A DNA stretch of 64,000 nucleotides from Kiritimatiellia bacterium. GTDB lineage: Bacteria; Verrucomicrobiota; Kiritimatiellia; RFP12; JAAYLN01. The notes under the pieces are model-generated. The model saw only the letters and a program-made list of their open reading frames with translations, was not told the DNA's origin and did no database searches. The stretch lies in NCBI GenBank assembly GCA_017962605.1, contig JAGCUY010000180.1, positions 1 through 64,000 on the forward strand, written 5' to 3'. Of this stretch, positions 42,315 to 49,851 are shown piece after piece. A program made the position numbers and the translations under genes. The stretch's first letter is position 1. The number at the start of each line of letters is the position of its first letter.

Positions 42315-43988
42315 ATGAACGGCAGGGACATACTCACAAGGTATCTCGAACGGACCGAGTTCACCTCCTACGAGGACTTCAAGGCGAACTACCGGCTAAA
42401 GGTGCCGGCGAACTTCAACTTCGCGTTTGACGTCGTAGATGCCTTCGCCCGCGAGGAGCCGGAGCGCCGCGCCCTTGTCTGGTGCAACGACCACGGCGGC
42501 GAGCGCATCCTCACCTTCGCCGACATCTCCCGCGAGAGCTCTCAGATCGCGAACTGGTTCCGCTCGCTCGGCATCCGCAAGGGCGACGTGGTGATGCTCA
42601 TCATGTGCCGCCACTACCGCTACTGGGAGGTCATCATGGCCCTCCACAAGCTGGGCGCAGTGGCAATCCCCGCCTCGAACCTACTCCAGCCGCACGACAT
42701 CAACTACCGCGTCCAGGCGGCCGGCGTGAAGATGATCGTCACGAGCCACAACGAGCACGTGCTGGAGTCTGTCATCGGCGCGCAGGAGAAGACCCCCGTG
42801 CCCCTGCTCGTCTGCTGCGGCGGCGAGACGCCAAAGGGCTGGCTCAACATTGACGACGAGATCGACCGCTTCCCTGGCACCTTTGCGCGCCCCACCGACG
42901 ACCAGGCCACGACAAACGAAGACGCGATGCTCTGCTACTTCACTTCGGGCACCACGGGCAACCCGAAGATCGTGCGCCACAACTTCGTCTATCCGCTTGG
43001 CCACATCGTCACGGCCCGCTACTGGCAGGGCTGCCAGCCCGGCGGTCTCCACTACACGCTCTCCGACACCGGCTGGGCCAAGGCCGCATGGGGCAAGCTC
43101 TACGGGCAGTGGCTCGCCGGCAGCGCCATCATGGCCTACGACATGGACAAGTTCCACGCCGCCGACGTGATGGCCGTCATCGCCAAATACAAGGTCACCA
43201 CCTTCTGCGCGCCGCCAACGGTATTCCGCTTCATGATCCAGGAGGACCTCTCGAAGTACGACTGGTCCAGCGTGAAGCGCTGCGCCATCGCTGGCGAGGC
43301 GCTGAACCCCGAGGTCTTCAACAAGTTCCGCGAGCTGACTGGCCTGACCCTCAACGAGGGCTTCGGCCAGACCGAAGGCCCGGTGCTGGTGGGCAACTTC
43401 CTCTGGATCGACCCCAAGCCAGGCTCGATGGGCAAGCCCACCGGCGCCTTCGACGTGGACATCGTCGATGAGGACGGCCGCAGCAGCGCACCCGGCATCG
43501 AGGGCGAGATTGTCATCCGCTGCCCTGACCGCAAGCTTCCATGCGGGCTCGTGGCCGGCTATGGCCTCGTGCAGAAGACATGGGAGAATGAGGGTGTCTG
43601 GAGCAACGACTGCTACCATACCGGCGACCTCGGCTGGAAGGACGAGGACGGCTATTTCTGGTTCATTGGCCGCGCCGACGACGTGATCAAGTCCTCGGGC
43701 TATCGCATCGGCCCGTTTGAGGTCGAGAGCGCCCTGCTCGAGCATCCGGCGGTCGTCGAGTGCGCCGTCACCGGCGTCCCCGACCCCAAGGGCGAGCGCG
43801 GGATTGTCGTGAAGGCGACGGTCGTGCTGGCGAAGGGCTTCTCGCCCTCGGACGAACTGGCCAAGGAGCTCCAGACGCACGTGAAGAAGACGACCGCGCC
43901 ATACAAGTACCCGCGCATCGTCGAGTTCGTTGAGGAGCTGCCGAAGACGGTCAGCGGCAAGATCAGGCGCGCGGCGCTGAGGAAGTAA
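42315..43988 (+). CDS. AMP-forming acyl-CoA synthetase (acetyl/medium-chain type)
   Basis: A 557-residue ANL-superfamily ligase that activates a carboxylic acid via an acyl-adenylate. The P-loop-like YFTSGTTGNPK, GEALNPEV, NEGFGQTEG, YHTGDLGWKDEDGYFWFIGR (ADP-binding Asp and Arg) and the catalytic Lys in TVSGKIRRA are all present. The sequence resembles medium-chain/AcsM-type ligases rather than acetyl-CoA synthetase proper. AAGG precedes ATG 42315. It is followed 22 bp later by the sugar transferase gene. Confidence 0.88.
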   Translation: MNGRDILTRYLERTEFTSYEDFKANYRLKVPANFNFAFDVVDAFAREEPERRALVWCNDHGGERILTFADISRESSQIANWFRSLGIRKGDVVMLIMCRHYRYWEVIMALHKLGAVAIPASNLLQPHDINYRVQAAGVKMIVTSHNEHVLESVIGAQEKTPVPLLVCCGGETPKGWLNIDDEIDRFPGTFARPTDDQATTNEDAMLCYFTSGTTGNPKIVRHNFVYPLGHIVTARYWQGCQPGGLHYTLSDTGWAKAAWGKLYGQWLAGSAIMAYDMDKFHAADVMAVIAKYKVTTFCAPPTVFRFMIQEDLSKYDWSSVKRCAIAGEALNPEVFNKFRELTGLTLNEGFGQTEGPVLVGNFLWIDPKPGSMGKPTGAFDVDIVDEDGRSSAPGIEGEIVIRCPDRKLPCGLVAGYGLVQKTWENEGVWSNDCYHTGDLGWKDEDGYFWFIGRADDVIKSSGYRIGPFEVESALLEHPAVVECAVTGVPDPKGERGIVVKATVVLAKGFSPSDELAKELQTHVKKTTAPYKYPRIVEFVEELPKTVSGKIRRAALRK

Positions 43989-44010
43989 CGGCGCGGGAGG
44001 GACGGCGGCC

Positions 44011-45453
44011 ATGCTAGTGATGCGCGACCGGGACTCCTACGATGCAATGGCGTCGCTCGCGGCGCTGGCCCTTGACGCCGTCGCCATCTGGGCGGCGCAG
44101 ATGCTTGCCGTCTGGATCCGCTATTCAAGCGGATGGATGACGCTTACGCCTGAAATCACGGCCAGCATGGCCGACACGTCGTTCCGCGGCCATCTCTACT
44201 TCCAGTATGCAGTTGCGGCGGCCGCCGTCTTGCCGCTCTACGCGATAGTCTTCCAAATATTGAAGCTCTACACGCGGCCCCAGGACGGGACCTTCACCGG
44301 CCGCGTCCCGCGTCTGGTGCGGGCATGCCTCCTCGGCGGCGGCGCGGTGCTTATCTGCACCGGCCTTTTGAAGAACACCGTTCCATTCATATCCAACGGC
44401 GCGATTGTCATCTCGCTTTTCACTGTGACGACGCTGGTGCTGATTGAGCGCGCCGCCGCCTTCCACGCCGAAATCGCGCTCGCCAAACGGATTCCCCCGT
44501 GCCATAGGGCGATCATCCTTGGCTCGAACGATGACGCCCGCCACTTTGCGGAGGCCGTTACCCAGGAGCCTCGCATGAGGACGCAGGTCGTGGCGCTTCT
44601 CGCCGTCAAGGACGAAAAGGCGGAGGAGGGGACCACGAAGGTTAGCTCTGTTGAGGACCTGACCAAGGTGGTGGCCGAGACGCGCGCCGACATGCTCGTG
44701 CTGGCGTCGCATCGCCTCACTCACGACGAGACAGTTGATCTCGTCGTCTGGTGCGAGCGCCACCTGGTGCGCTTCAGCATGATCCCCGACCTTTTCCGCA
44801 TGCTCACCCACAAGATGGAGTTCTCGATGGTTGGCACAGTGCCGGTGGTCGGCATTGGCCGCTGGCCGCTTGACCAGGTCTGGAACCGCGTGGCCAAGCG
44901 CCTGGTGGACATCGTCGGCGCAATCGTCGGGCTGGTCTTCTCCTCGCCTTTCATCCTTGTGGCGGCCATCTTCATCAAGGCTGGATCGCGCGGTCCCGTC
45001 TTCTACCGCCAGCCACGCTGCGGCCAGCGTGGAAAGACCTTCCAGATACTCAAGCTCCGCACCATGCGCCAAGACGACGACGGCAAATACCATCCCGGCT
45101 GGACGGCGCAGGACGACCCGCGCCGCACGCGCGTCGGCGCGTTCCTGCGTCGCTGGAACATCGACGAGCTCCCGCAGTTCTTCAACGTCCTCGTCGGCAA
45201 CATGAGCCTCGTCGGGCCGCGTCCGGAGCAGCCATACTACGTGGAACAGTTCACGACCGGCATCGAGCACTACATGTGGCGCCATGTCTCCAAGCCGGGG
45301 ATTACCGGATGGGCGCAGGTGAACGGCCTCCGCGGCGACACCAGCATTTCAGAGCGCGTGAAATACGACCTCTACTATTTGGAGAATTGGTCGCTCGCCT
45401 TCGACTTCAAGGTACTCGTCCGCACTTTCTTCTCGTATAGGGGAGCTGGTTGA
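44011..45453 (+). CDS. Polyprenyl-phosphate glycosylphosphotransferase (WcaJ/PssY type)
   Basis: A 480-residue membrane enzyme that transfers a sugar-1-phosphate to undecaprenyl phosphate to start exopolysaccharide or O-antigen synthesis. Four N-terminal membrane segments (about residues 12-145) are followed by a CoA-binding-like Rossmann domain (HRAIILGSNDDARHFA). A membrane-embedded helix then leads into the catalytic bacterial sugar transferase domain (KLRTMR, LRRWNIDELPQFFNVL, SLVGPRPE, KPGITGWAQVNG). The catalytic Asp-Glu pair is in IDELPQ. GGGAGG precedes the ATG. Confidence 0.9.
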   Translation: MLVMRDRDSYDAMASLAALALDAVAIWAAQMLAVWIRYSSGWMTLTPEITASMADTSFRGHLYFQYAVAAAAVLPLYAIVFQILKLYTRPQDGTFTGRVPRLVRACLLGGGAVLICTGLLKNTVPFISNGAIVISLFTVTTLVLIERAAAFHAEIALAKRIPPCHRAIILGSNDDARHFAEAVTQEPRMRTQVVALLAVKDEKAEEGTTKVSSVEDLTKVVAETRADMLVLASHRLTHDETVDLVVWCERHLVRFSMIPDLFRMLTHKMEFSMVGTVPVVGIGRWPLDQVWNRVAKRLVDIVGAIVGLVFSSPFILVAAIFIKAGSRGPVFYRQPRCGQRGKTFQILKLRTMRQDDDGKYHPGWTAQDDPRRTRVGAFLRRWNIDELPQFFNVLVGNMSLVGPRPEQPYYVEQFTTGIEHYMWRHVSKPGITGWAQVNGLRGDTSISERVKYDLYYLENWSLAFDFKVLVRTFFSYRGAG

Positions 45454-45509
45454 GGAGAAGACGGCGAGCGCTGGTTGGGCGTTGGAACTTTTGAAGAAAA
45501 GGAGATTCC

Positions 45510-46307
45510 ATGAAAAAGGCAATACCATACTGCGTGGCAATAGTGTTCGCGATCGCATTCGCGGCGGTTGCGGCGAGGAACAGGGCGCTCAGCGCCGATT
45601 TGGAGGAGGCGCAGGCAGCGCTTGCCGCGTTCAAGGCGGCGCCCCAGCCGGAGAAGAACGTCGCCGTTCCCAGGCCGGCGTCGCCCCGGCCTCCTGTCGC
45701 CGAGCCCACTCCGCCCCCCGAACCGGAGTTCGACCAGGAAAAGTTCGACAAGGCCGTTGAAGAGCGCGTGGCGGAGCGAGTTGCAGAGCGCGACGCGCAG
45801 CGTGAGGCGGAACGCGAAGAGCGCCGTCGCGCATGGCAGAACGAGACCGAGGAGCAGCGCGAGGCGCGGCGCCAGGAGTTCCATGCCCGCATCAAGGAAC
45901 ATGCCGCCGAGCAGCTTGCCGCATTCGTCGAGAAGACCGGCCTCAACGAAGAGCAGCAGATGGCCCTTGAGGGCGAACTGGGACTGCTTGACTCTCGGGT
46001 CCGCGAAATTTCGGAAGAGTTCGCCTCGGCGCTTGACGAGGGCGTCCCCTTCGGCTTCGAGACGCAGATGCAGTTGATGAACAACATCAGCGCCGCTGTG
46101 CTTGACACCTTTGCCGGACTGGACGAGGCGCTGCCTGAGGGATGGCGCGAAAGCGACGAGGGCTTTGTCGTCATGATGGGCATTGACCCCGGGTCCGTCG
46201 ATTCGCTTTTCCGTGCCATGAGGAGGACGGGGATGCGCGGCATGGGCATGCCCTTCATGCGAGGCGGCCCGCCGCCCGGAGGACGCCGGGGACGGCAACA
46301 GCAATAA
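45510..46307 (+). CDS. Exported coiled-coil protein, function unknown
   Basis: A 265-residue protein with one N-terminal hydrophobic segment (residues 5-22; signal anchor or signal peptide). A short helix and a Pro-rich stretch (PRPASPRPPVAEPTPPPEPE) follow, then a highly charged coiled coil (about 78-125, repeated ERVAER/REAEREERRR) and a helical domain. The C-terminus is rich in Met, Gly and Arg (MRRTGMRGMGMPFMRGG). I recognise no family. AAGGAG lies 6 bp before the ATG. Possibly a periplasmic chaperone or metal-binding factor; the Met-rich tail is compatible with copper binding but this is speculation. Confidence 0.7.
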   Translation: MKKAIPYCVAIVFAIAFAAVAARNRALSADLEEAQAALAAFKAAPQPEKNVAVPRPASPRPPVAEPTPPPEPEFDQEKFDKAVEERVAERVAERDAQREAEREERRRAWQNETEEQREARRQEFHARIKEHAAEQLAAFVEKTGLNEEQQMALEGELGLLDSRVREISEEFASALDEGVPFGFETQMQLMNNISAAVLDTFAGLDEALPEGWRESDEGFVVMMGIDPGSVDSLFRAMRRTGMRGMGMPFMRGGPPPGGRRGRQQQ

Positions 46308-46545
46308 TGTGAAAATGTGGAAATGTTGCCAATTATCAATGTTGCCAATGGCCAATCCCGAATCCCTAACCCCGTTGCGGCTATCGGCTGTCGGCTACCG
46401 GCTACCGATTTCTTCCGTGTTCCGGCGCGTTAACCTCTCAACCTCTCAACCTCTCAACTTTTCAACGTTTCAACTTTTCAACTTTTCAACCTTTCAACTT
46501 TTCAACTTTTCAACTTTTCAACTTTTCAACCGTTTTTGGTAGAAT
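46308..46545. repeat. Composite tandem repeats leading into a -10 site
   Basis: In order: GTGGAAATG unit, TTGCCAATTATCAATGTTGCC, AATCCCK units (7 bp), CTATCGG/CTGTCGG/CTACCGG units (7 bp, 46381-46407), a CGTGTTCCGGCGCG segment, and about 14 TTCAACY units (46434-46531). The array ends 9 bp before a TAGAAT (46540-46545) that probably serves the lptE-like gene. No gene is present in this gap. Confidence 0.85.
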
Positions 46546-46581
46546 CTATTCCAATAATTTAAGTGAATGGAGAAGACTTTC

Positions 46582-47097
46582 ATGAAGCATTCGAAACAGC
46601 TTTTCACCGCAGCAGCGGCATTGTGCGCCGCGCTCTTCGCCGGTTGCGCCAACTACCGCCTTGGAACGACCCTGCCGCCTCACTTGAAGACGATTTACGT
46701 CTCCACCTTTGAGAACCACACGGTCGAGCCGAACATCGAGCAGAAGATCACGACTGCCGTCCGCAGGAAGTTCCAGCATGACGGCCAGCTCAAGATTGTC
46801 GGCTCCGAGGCCGACGCCGACATCATACTCAAGGCCACGCTCAAGTCATACGACGTGGATTCGCTCCTCTTCGAGCGCGACAACCCCAGCGCCACGCGGC
46901 GCTATCGCGCCACGATTACCTGCGCCATCGACGCCAGGGAGGCCGCCAGCGACAAAGTCGTCGTCCAGCGCGAAGTCAGGGGCGACACGACCTTCCCGGC
47001 TGCTGGCGACACCGTCACGGCTCGCCGCAACGCGCTGGAGGATGTCGCTCGCGACCTCGCCACTGAGGTCGTGGACGCCGTGATTGGCGCCTGGTAG
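46582..47097 (+). CDS. LptE-like LPS-assembly lipoprotein
   Basis: A 171-residue lipoprotein. The signal sequence ends in a lipobox (LFAGC, Cys about residue 22). The mature part begins NYRLGTTLPPHLKTIYVSTF and continues ENHTVEPNIEQKITTAVRRKF, the typical opening of LptE/LPS-assembly proteins that plug the LptD translocon in the outer membrane. ATG 46582 has GGAG at 9-bp spacing; an ATG at 46567 overlaps that site. Its presence supports a lipopolysaccharide-bearing outer membrane. Confidence 0.8.
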   Translation: MKHSKQLFTAAAALCAALFAGCANYRLGTTLPPHLKTIYVSTFENHTVEPNIEQKITTAVRRKFQHDGQLKIVGSEADADIILKATLKSYDVDSLLFERDNPSATRRYRATITCAIDAREAASDKVVVQREVRGDTTFPAAGDTVTARRNALEDVARDLATEVVDAVIGAW

Positions 47098-47125
47098 CAG
47101 TTGGCGCCGCAAGGGGAACTGGCAA

Positions 47126-48226
47126 ATGGACTACACTTTTCAAGACGAAGACGATGCTGCGCGTCGCAACATCTGGATTTTCGCAATGGCTGTCGCGCTC
47201 GCCATAGTGGTGGGCGCGATACTGCTGCTGCGGGCGAACAGCCGCCGCAATGCCGCGAATGAGCCCGCCGAGCCGGCGCCTGTGGAGCAGTCGGAGACTG
47301 CTGGGACTGAAACCGCCCAGCCCGAGACGCCGCGACAGGCGGCCCGCGATACGCGGCCTTCAACTCCCGCTCCCGATGCCCGCCCTCGTGATGCAGCTGC
47401 AACTTCTGTCGGCACTCGTCCTGTCGGCGCAGACCTTCAGTCTGCGCCCGCGCAGGGCGCGGGGCGCGAGGCCCCGCCACCTCCTGCCGCCGCCGGCGCC
47501 AACGCCCGCGCACTGCTGGCGAAGGGGCAGGACGCCGAACGCGCCGACGACCTCCTAGCCGCGCGGGCTGCATACGAGGCGGCTCTCGCCTCTTCGGATA
47601 TTGGCGAGGCGCGCGCCCTCGTCGAAAGCCGTCTCGGAGCCGTCATGGTCTCCCTCATAACCTCGCAGCGCCAGATGCCCGAGAAAATCGAGCATGCCAT
47701 CGCCTCTGGCGACCGCATCGAGAGGCTGGCCAGGACGCATGGCACAACCGCCGATCTCATCGCCGCCGCCAACGGCATCTCCAACCCGAACAACATCCGC
47801 CTTGGCGACCGCCTCCGCATCCTCCATGGCGCGAAGTTCGAGATCCTCGTGTCAAAGTCGCAGAACTGGCTGCTCCTCAAGATGAACGGCAAGTTCTTCA
47901 AGCGCTACACCGTTGGCACCGGCCGCTACAACCGCACGCCAATAGGCACATTCGTCATCTCCGACAAGATCAAGGAACCGAGCTGGTGGAAGGACAACGT
48001 TGAAATCCCATACGGCGACGAACGGAACATCCTCGGCACGCGCTGGATGGCCATCTCGGCCACGGGCAACACACCTCCGGCCAGCGGCTACGGCATCCAC
48101 GGCACGTGGGACAACTCCTCCCTGGGCCAGCAGTCAAGCGCCGGATGCGTCCGCATGGCCAACACCGACGTCGAAGAACTCTTCATGATCGTCCCGAAGG
48201 GGACGCCAGTGACAATCCAGGACTAA
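47126..48226 (+). CDS. LysM and L,D-transpeptidase (YkuD) protein
   Basis: A 366-residue cell-wall enzyme. A membrane anchor lies at residues about 17-37, followed by an Ala/Pro-rich low-complexity region. A LysM domain (GDRIERLARTHGTTADLIAA then NGISNPNNIRLGDRLRIL) precedes a C-terminal YkuD domain. Its catalytic signature is GIHGTWDNSSLGQQSSAGCV with the nucleophilic Cys and conserved His. It would form 3-3 peptidoglycan crosslinks or attach proteins to the wall. The AAGGGG site supports ATG 47126. Confidence 0.9.
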   Translation: MDYTFQDEDDAARRNIWIFAMAVALAIVVGAILLLRANSRRNAANEPAEPAPVEQSETAGTETAQPETPRQAARDTRPSTPAPDARPRDAAATSVGTRPVGADLQSAPAQGAGREAPPPPAAAGANARALLAKGQDAERADDLLAARAAYEAALASSDIGEARALVESRLGAVMVSLITSQRQMPEKIEHAIASGDRIERLARTHGTTADLIAAANGISNPNNIRLGDRLRILHGAKFEILVSKSQNWLLLKMNGKFFKRYTVGTGRYNRTPIGTFVISDKIKEPSWWKDNVEIPYGDERNILGTRWMAISATGNTPPASGYGIHGTWDNSSLGQQSSAGCVRMANTDVEELFMIVPKGTPVTIQD

Positions 48227-48251
48227 CTAAACAATAAGGAACTAAAAACAA

Positions 48252-49706
48252 ATGAGCACCCTAAACCAGCAATCCAACCCCGGACACGACTTTGAACTCG
48301 GCGCCGTTGCCGAATCGCAGAAACGCGGCTTCTGGTCGATGTTCGTAATCATGATGGGCTTCACCTTCTTCTCGGCGTCGATGTGGGTGGGCCTGAACCT
48401 GGCCAATGGCCTTACCGCGTCGCGCTTCTTCTGGGCCGTAATGGCGGGCAACCTCATCCTTGGCGTATATACTGGACTTCTCGCCTATCCGGCAGCCCGC
48501 ACCGGCCTCTCCGTCCACCTCCTCTCCCGCTACTCCTTCGGTGTCTTCGGCTCGGACATCCCATCGACCGTCCTGGCCATCACGCAGATTGGCTGGTTCG
48601 GCGTGGGCGTGGCGATGTTCTCCATCCCCACCACGGTCTGGCTGAACGACGCGTCCTTCCTGCAAGGCACATGGTTCGCGGCAGGGCCGGACATCTCGCC
48701 CTGGGGCGTGACGGCGCCGCTACATGCGCGCCTGCTCTGGACGATCACCCTCGTCGCCGGAGCGGCCATGACCTCATCGGCCTACTTCGGCATCAAGGCG
48801 CTGCACGTCATCTCCATCGTGGCGGTGCCGGCAATCGCCGTCCTCGGCGGCTGGTCCGCGATCCAGGCGCTCTTCTTCGACAAGCCGGAGTTCATCCTCG
48901 CCAACAACGAGACCCTCGCCGCCTCCCTGCAGACGGCTGGGCAGACCATCCGCACCGGTTGGGACGCCCTCGTGCAGCACCAGCCCGTAGATGCCAAGAC
49001 CGGCGCATCCACGGCCATCGGCATGGTGCTCGCCATCTCGATGGGCATCGGCTCCTTCGTCTCCGGCGGCTCCTGCACGCCTGACTTCACCCGCTTCGCC
49101 AAGTCGCCGAAGATCGCAGTCGGCACGACCGTGCTCGCCTTCTTCATCGGCAACTCGCTGATGTTCTTCTTCGGCGGCGCCGCCGCGATGGTCTATAACA
49201 AGAACGACATCTCCGAAGTGCTCAAGATCCAGGGCCTCCTAGCTCCGGCGGTCATCGTCCTCCTCCTCAACATCTGGACGACCAATGACAACGCCCTCTA
49301 CACCTCCGGCCTCGGGCTGTCGAACATCGTCCGCCTGCCGAAGCGCTACATGGTGCTCTTCAACGGCATCGTCGGAACTCTGGCCGGACTTTGGCTCTAC
49401 GACAACTTCTGCGGCTGGCTGAACATCCTCAACACCTTCATCCCGCCCTGCGGCGCAATCCTCATCACCGACTACTTCCTGGTGCGGAAACGCTCCTACC
49501 CGACGATGGCCGAGAAGAAGTTCGTGCCGGTTTCCTGGCCGGCGGTCATCTCCTGGGCGCTCGGCTCGGTCGTGGCGCTGGCCGGCTTCAACAAGTTCGG
49601 TCTGGGCGACCTCGCCCCCTTCCTCATGAAGGGCATCCCCGCCATCAACGGCATGGCCGTGACGGCTGTGGTCTACTTGGTTCTCTCACCCCTGAACCGC
49701 GACTAG
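48252..49706 (+). CDS. NCS1-family cytosine-type permease (CodB-like)
   Basis: A 484-residue transporter with about 12 membrane segments, matching nucleobase:cation symporter-1 proteins: GFTFFSASMWVGLNLANGL in helix 1, FGSDIPSTVLAITQIGWFGV, and NIWTTNDNALYTSGLGLSN, a CodB hallmark. It is predicted to import cytosine or a related base with Na+/H+. No cytosine deaminase gene is adjacent. It lies 25 bp after the transpeptidase stop and ends before a terminator. Confidence 0.88.
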   Translation: MSTLNQQSNPGHDFELGAVAESQKRGFWSMFVIMMGFTFFSASMWVGLNLANGLTASRFFWAVMAGNLILGVYTGLLAYPAARTGLSVHLLSRYSFGVFGSDIPSTVLAITQIGWFGVGVAMFSIPTTVWLNDASFLQGTWFAAGPDISPWGVTAPLHARLLWTITLVAGAAMTSSAYFGIKALHVISIVAVPAIAVLGGWSAIQALFFDKPEFILANNETLAASLQTAGQTIRTGWDALVQHQPVDAKTGASTAIGMVLAISMGIGSFVSGGSCTPDFTRFAKSPKIAVGTTVLAFFIGNSLMFFFGGAAAMVYNKNDISEVLKIQGLLAPAVIVLLLNIWTTNDNALYTSGLGLSNIVRLPKRYMVLFNGIVGTLAGLWLYDNFCGWLNILNTFIPPCGAILITDYFLVRKRSYPTMAEKKFVPVSWPAVISWALGSVVALAGFNKFGLGDLAPFLMKGIPAINGMAVTAVVYLVLSPLNRD

Positions 49707-49748
49707 CGCGGGGAATCGCGACCCAAAAGGCCGCGTAAAATTGGCAGA

Positions 49749-49786
49749 GTGGCGGTGGCGCAAATGCGCCGCCGCCACAATGTTTA
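49749..49786 (+). terminator. Terminator after the NCS1 permease
   Basis: A 12-bp stem, GTGGCGGTGGCG (49749-49760) with GCGCCGCCGCCAC-type partner (49767-49778), loop CAAATG, followed by AATGTTTAAAA. The U-tract is short, so termination may be partial. Confidence 0.55.
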
Positions 49787-49794
49787 AAAAAGTC

Positions 49795-49848
49795 GTGAAC
49801 AAAACATCCCCGATTGTGCTTAATTAATTAGGAGATATTATTGTTCAC
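49795..49848. promoter_or_regulatory. Inverted repeat upstream of sigma factor 1
   Basis: GTGAACAA (49795-49802) and TTGTTCAC (49841-49848) are perfect inverse complements 38 bp apart, bracketing an AT-rich stretch (TTAATTAATTAGGAGATATT) and ending 3 bp before the ATG. TGAAC is also the core of many ECF -35 elements, so autoregulation by the sigma factor is conceivable. This is inference. Confidence 0.45.
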
Positions 49849-49851
49849 CGC

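Noticed and set aside
42681-44012. 443-codon minus-strand frame opposite the acyl-CoA ligase
   Set aside because: Antisense shadow of a gene with full ANL motifs; no homology visible.
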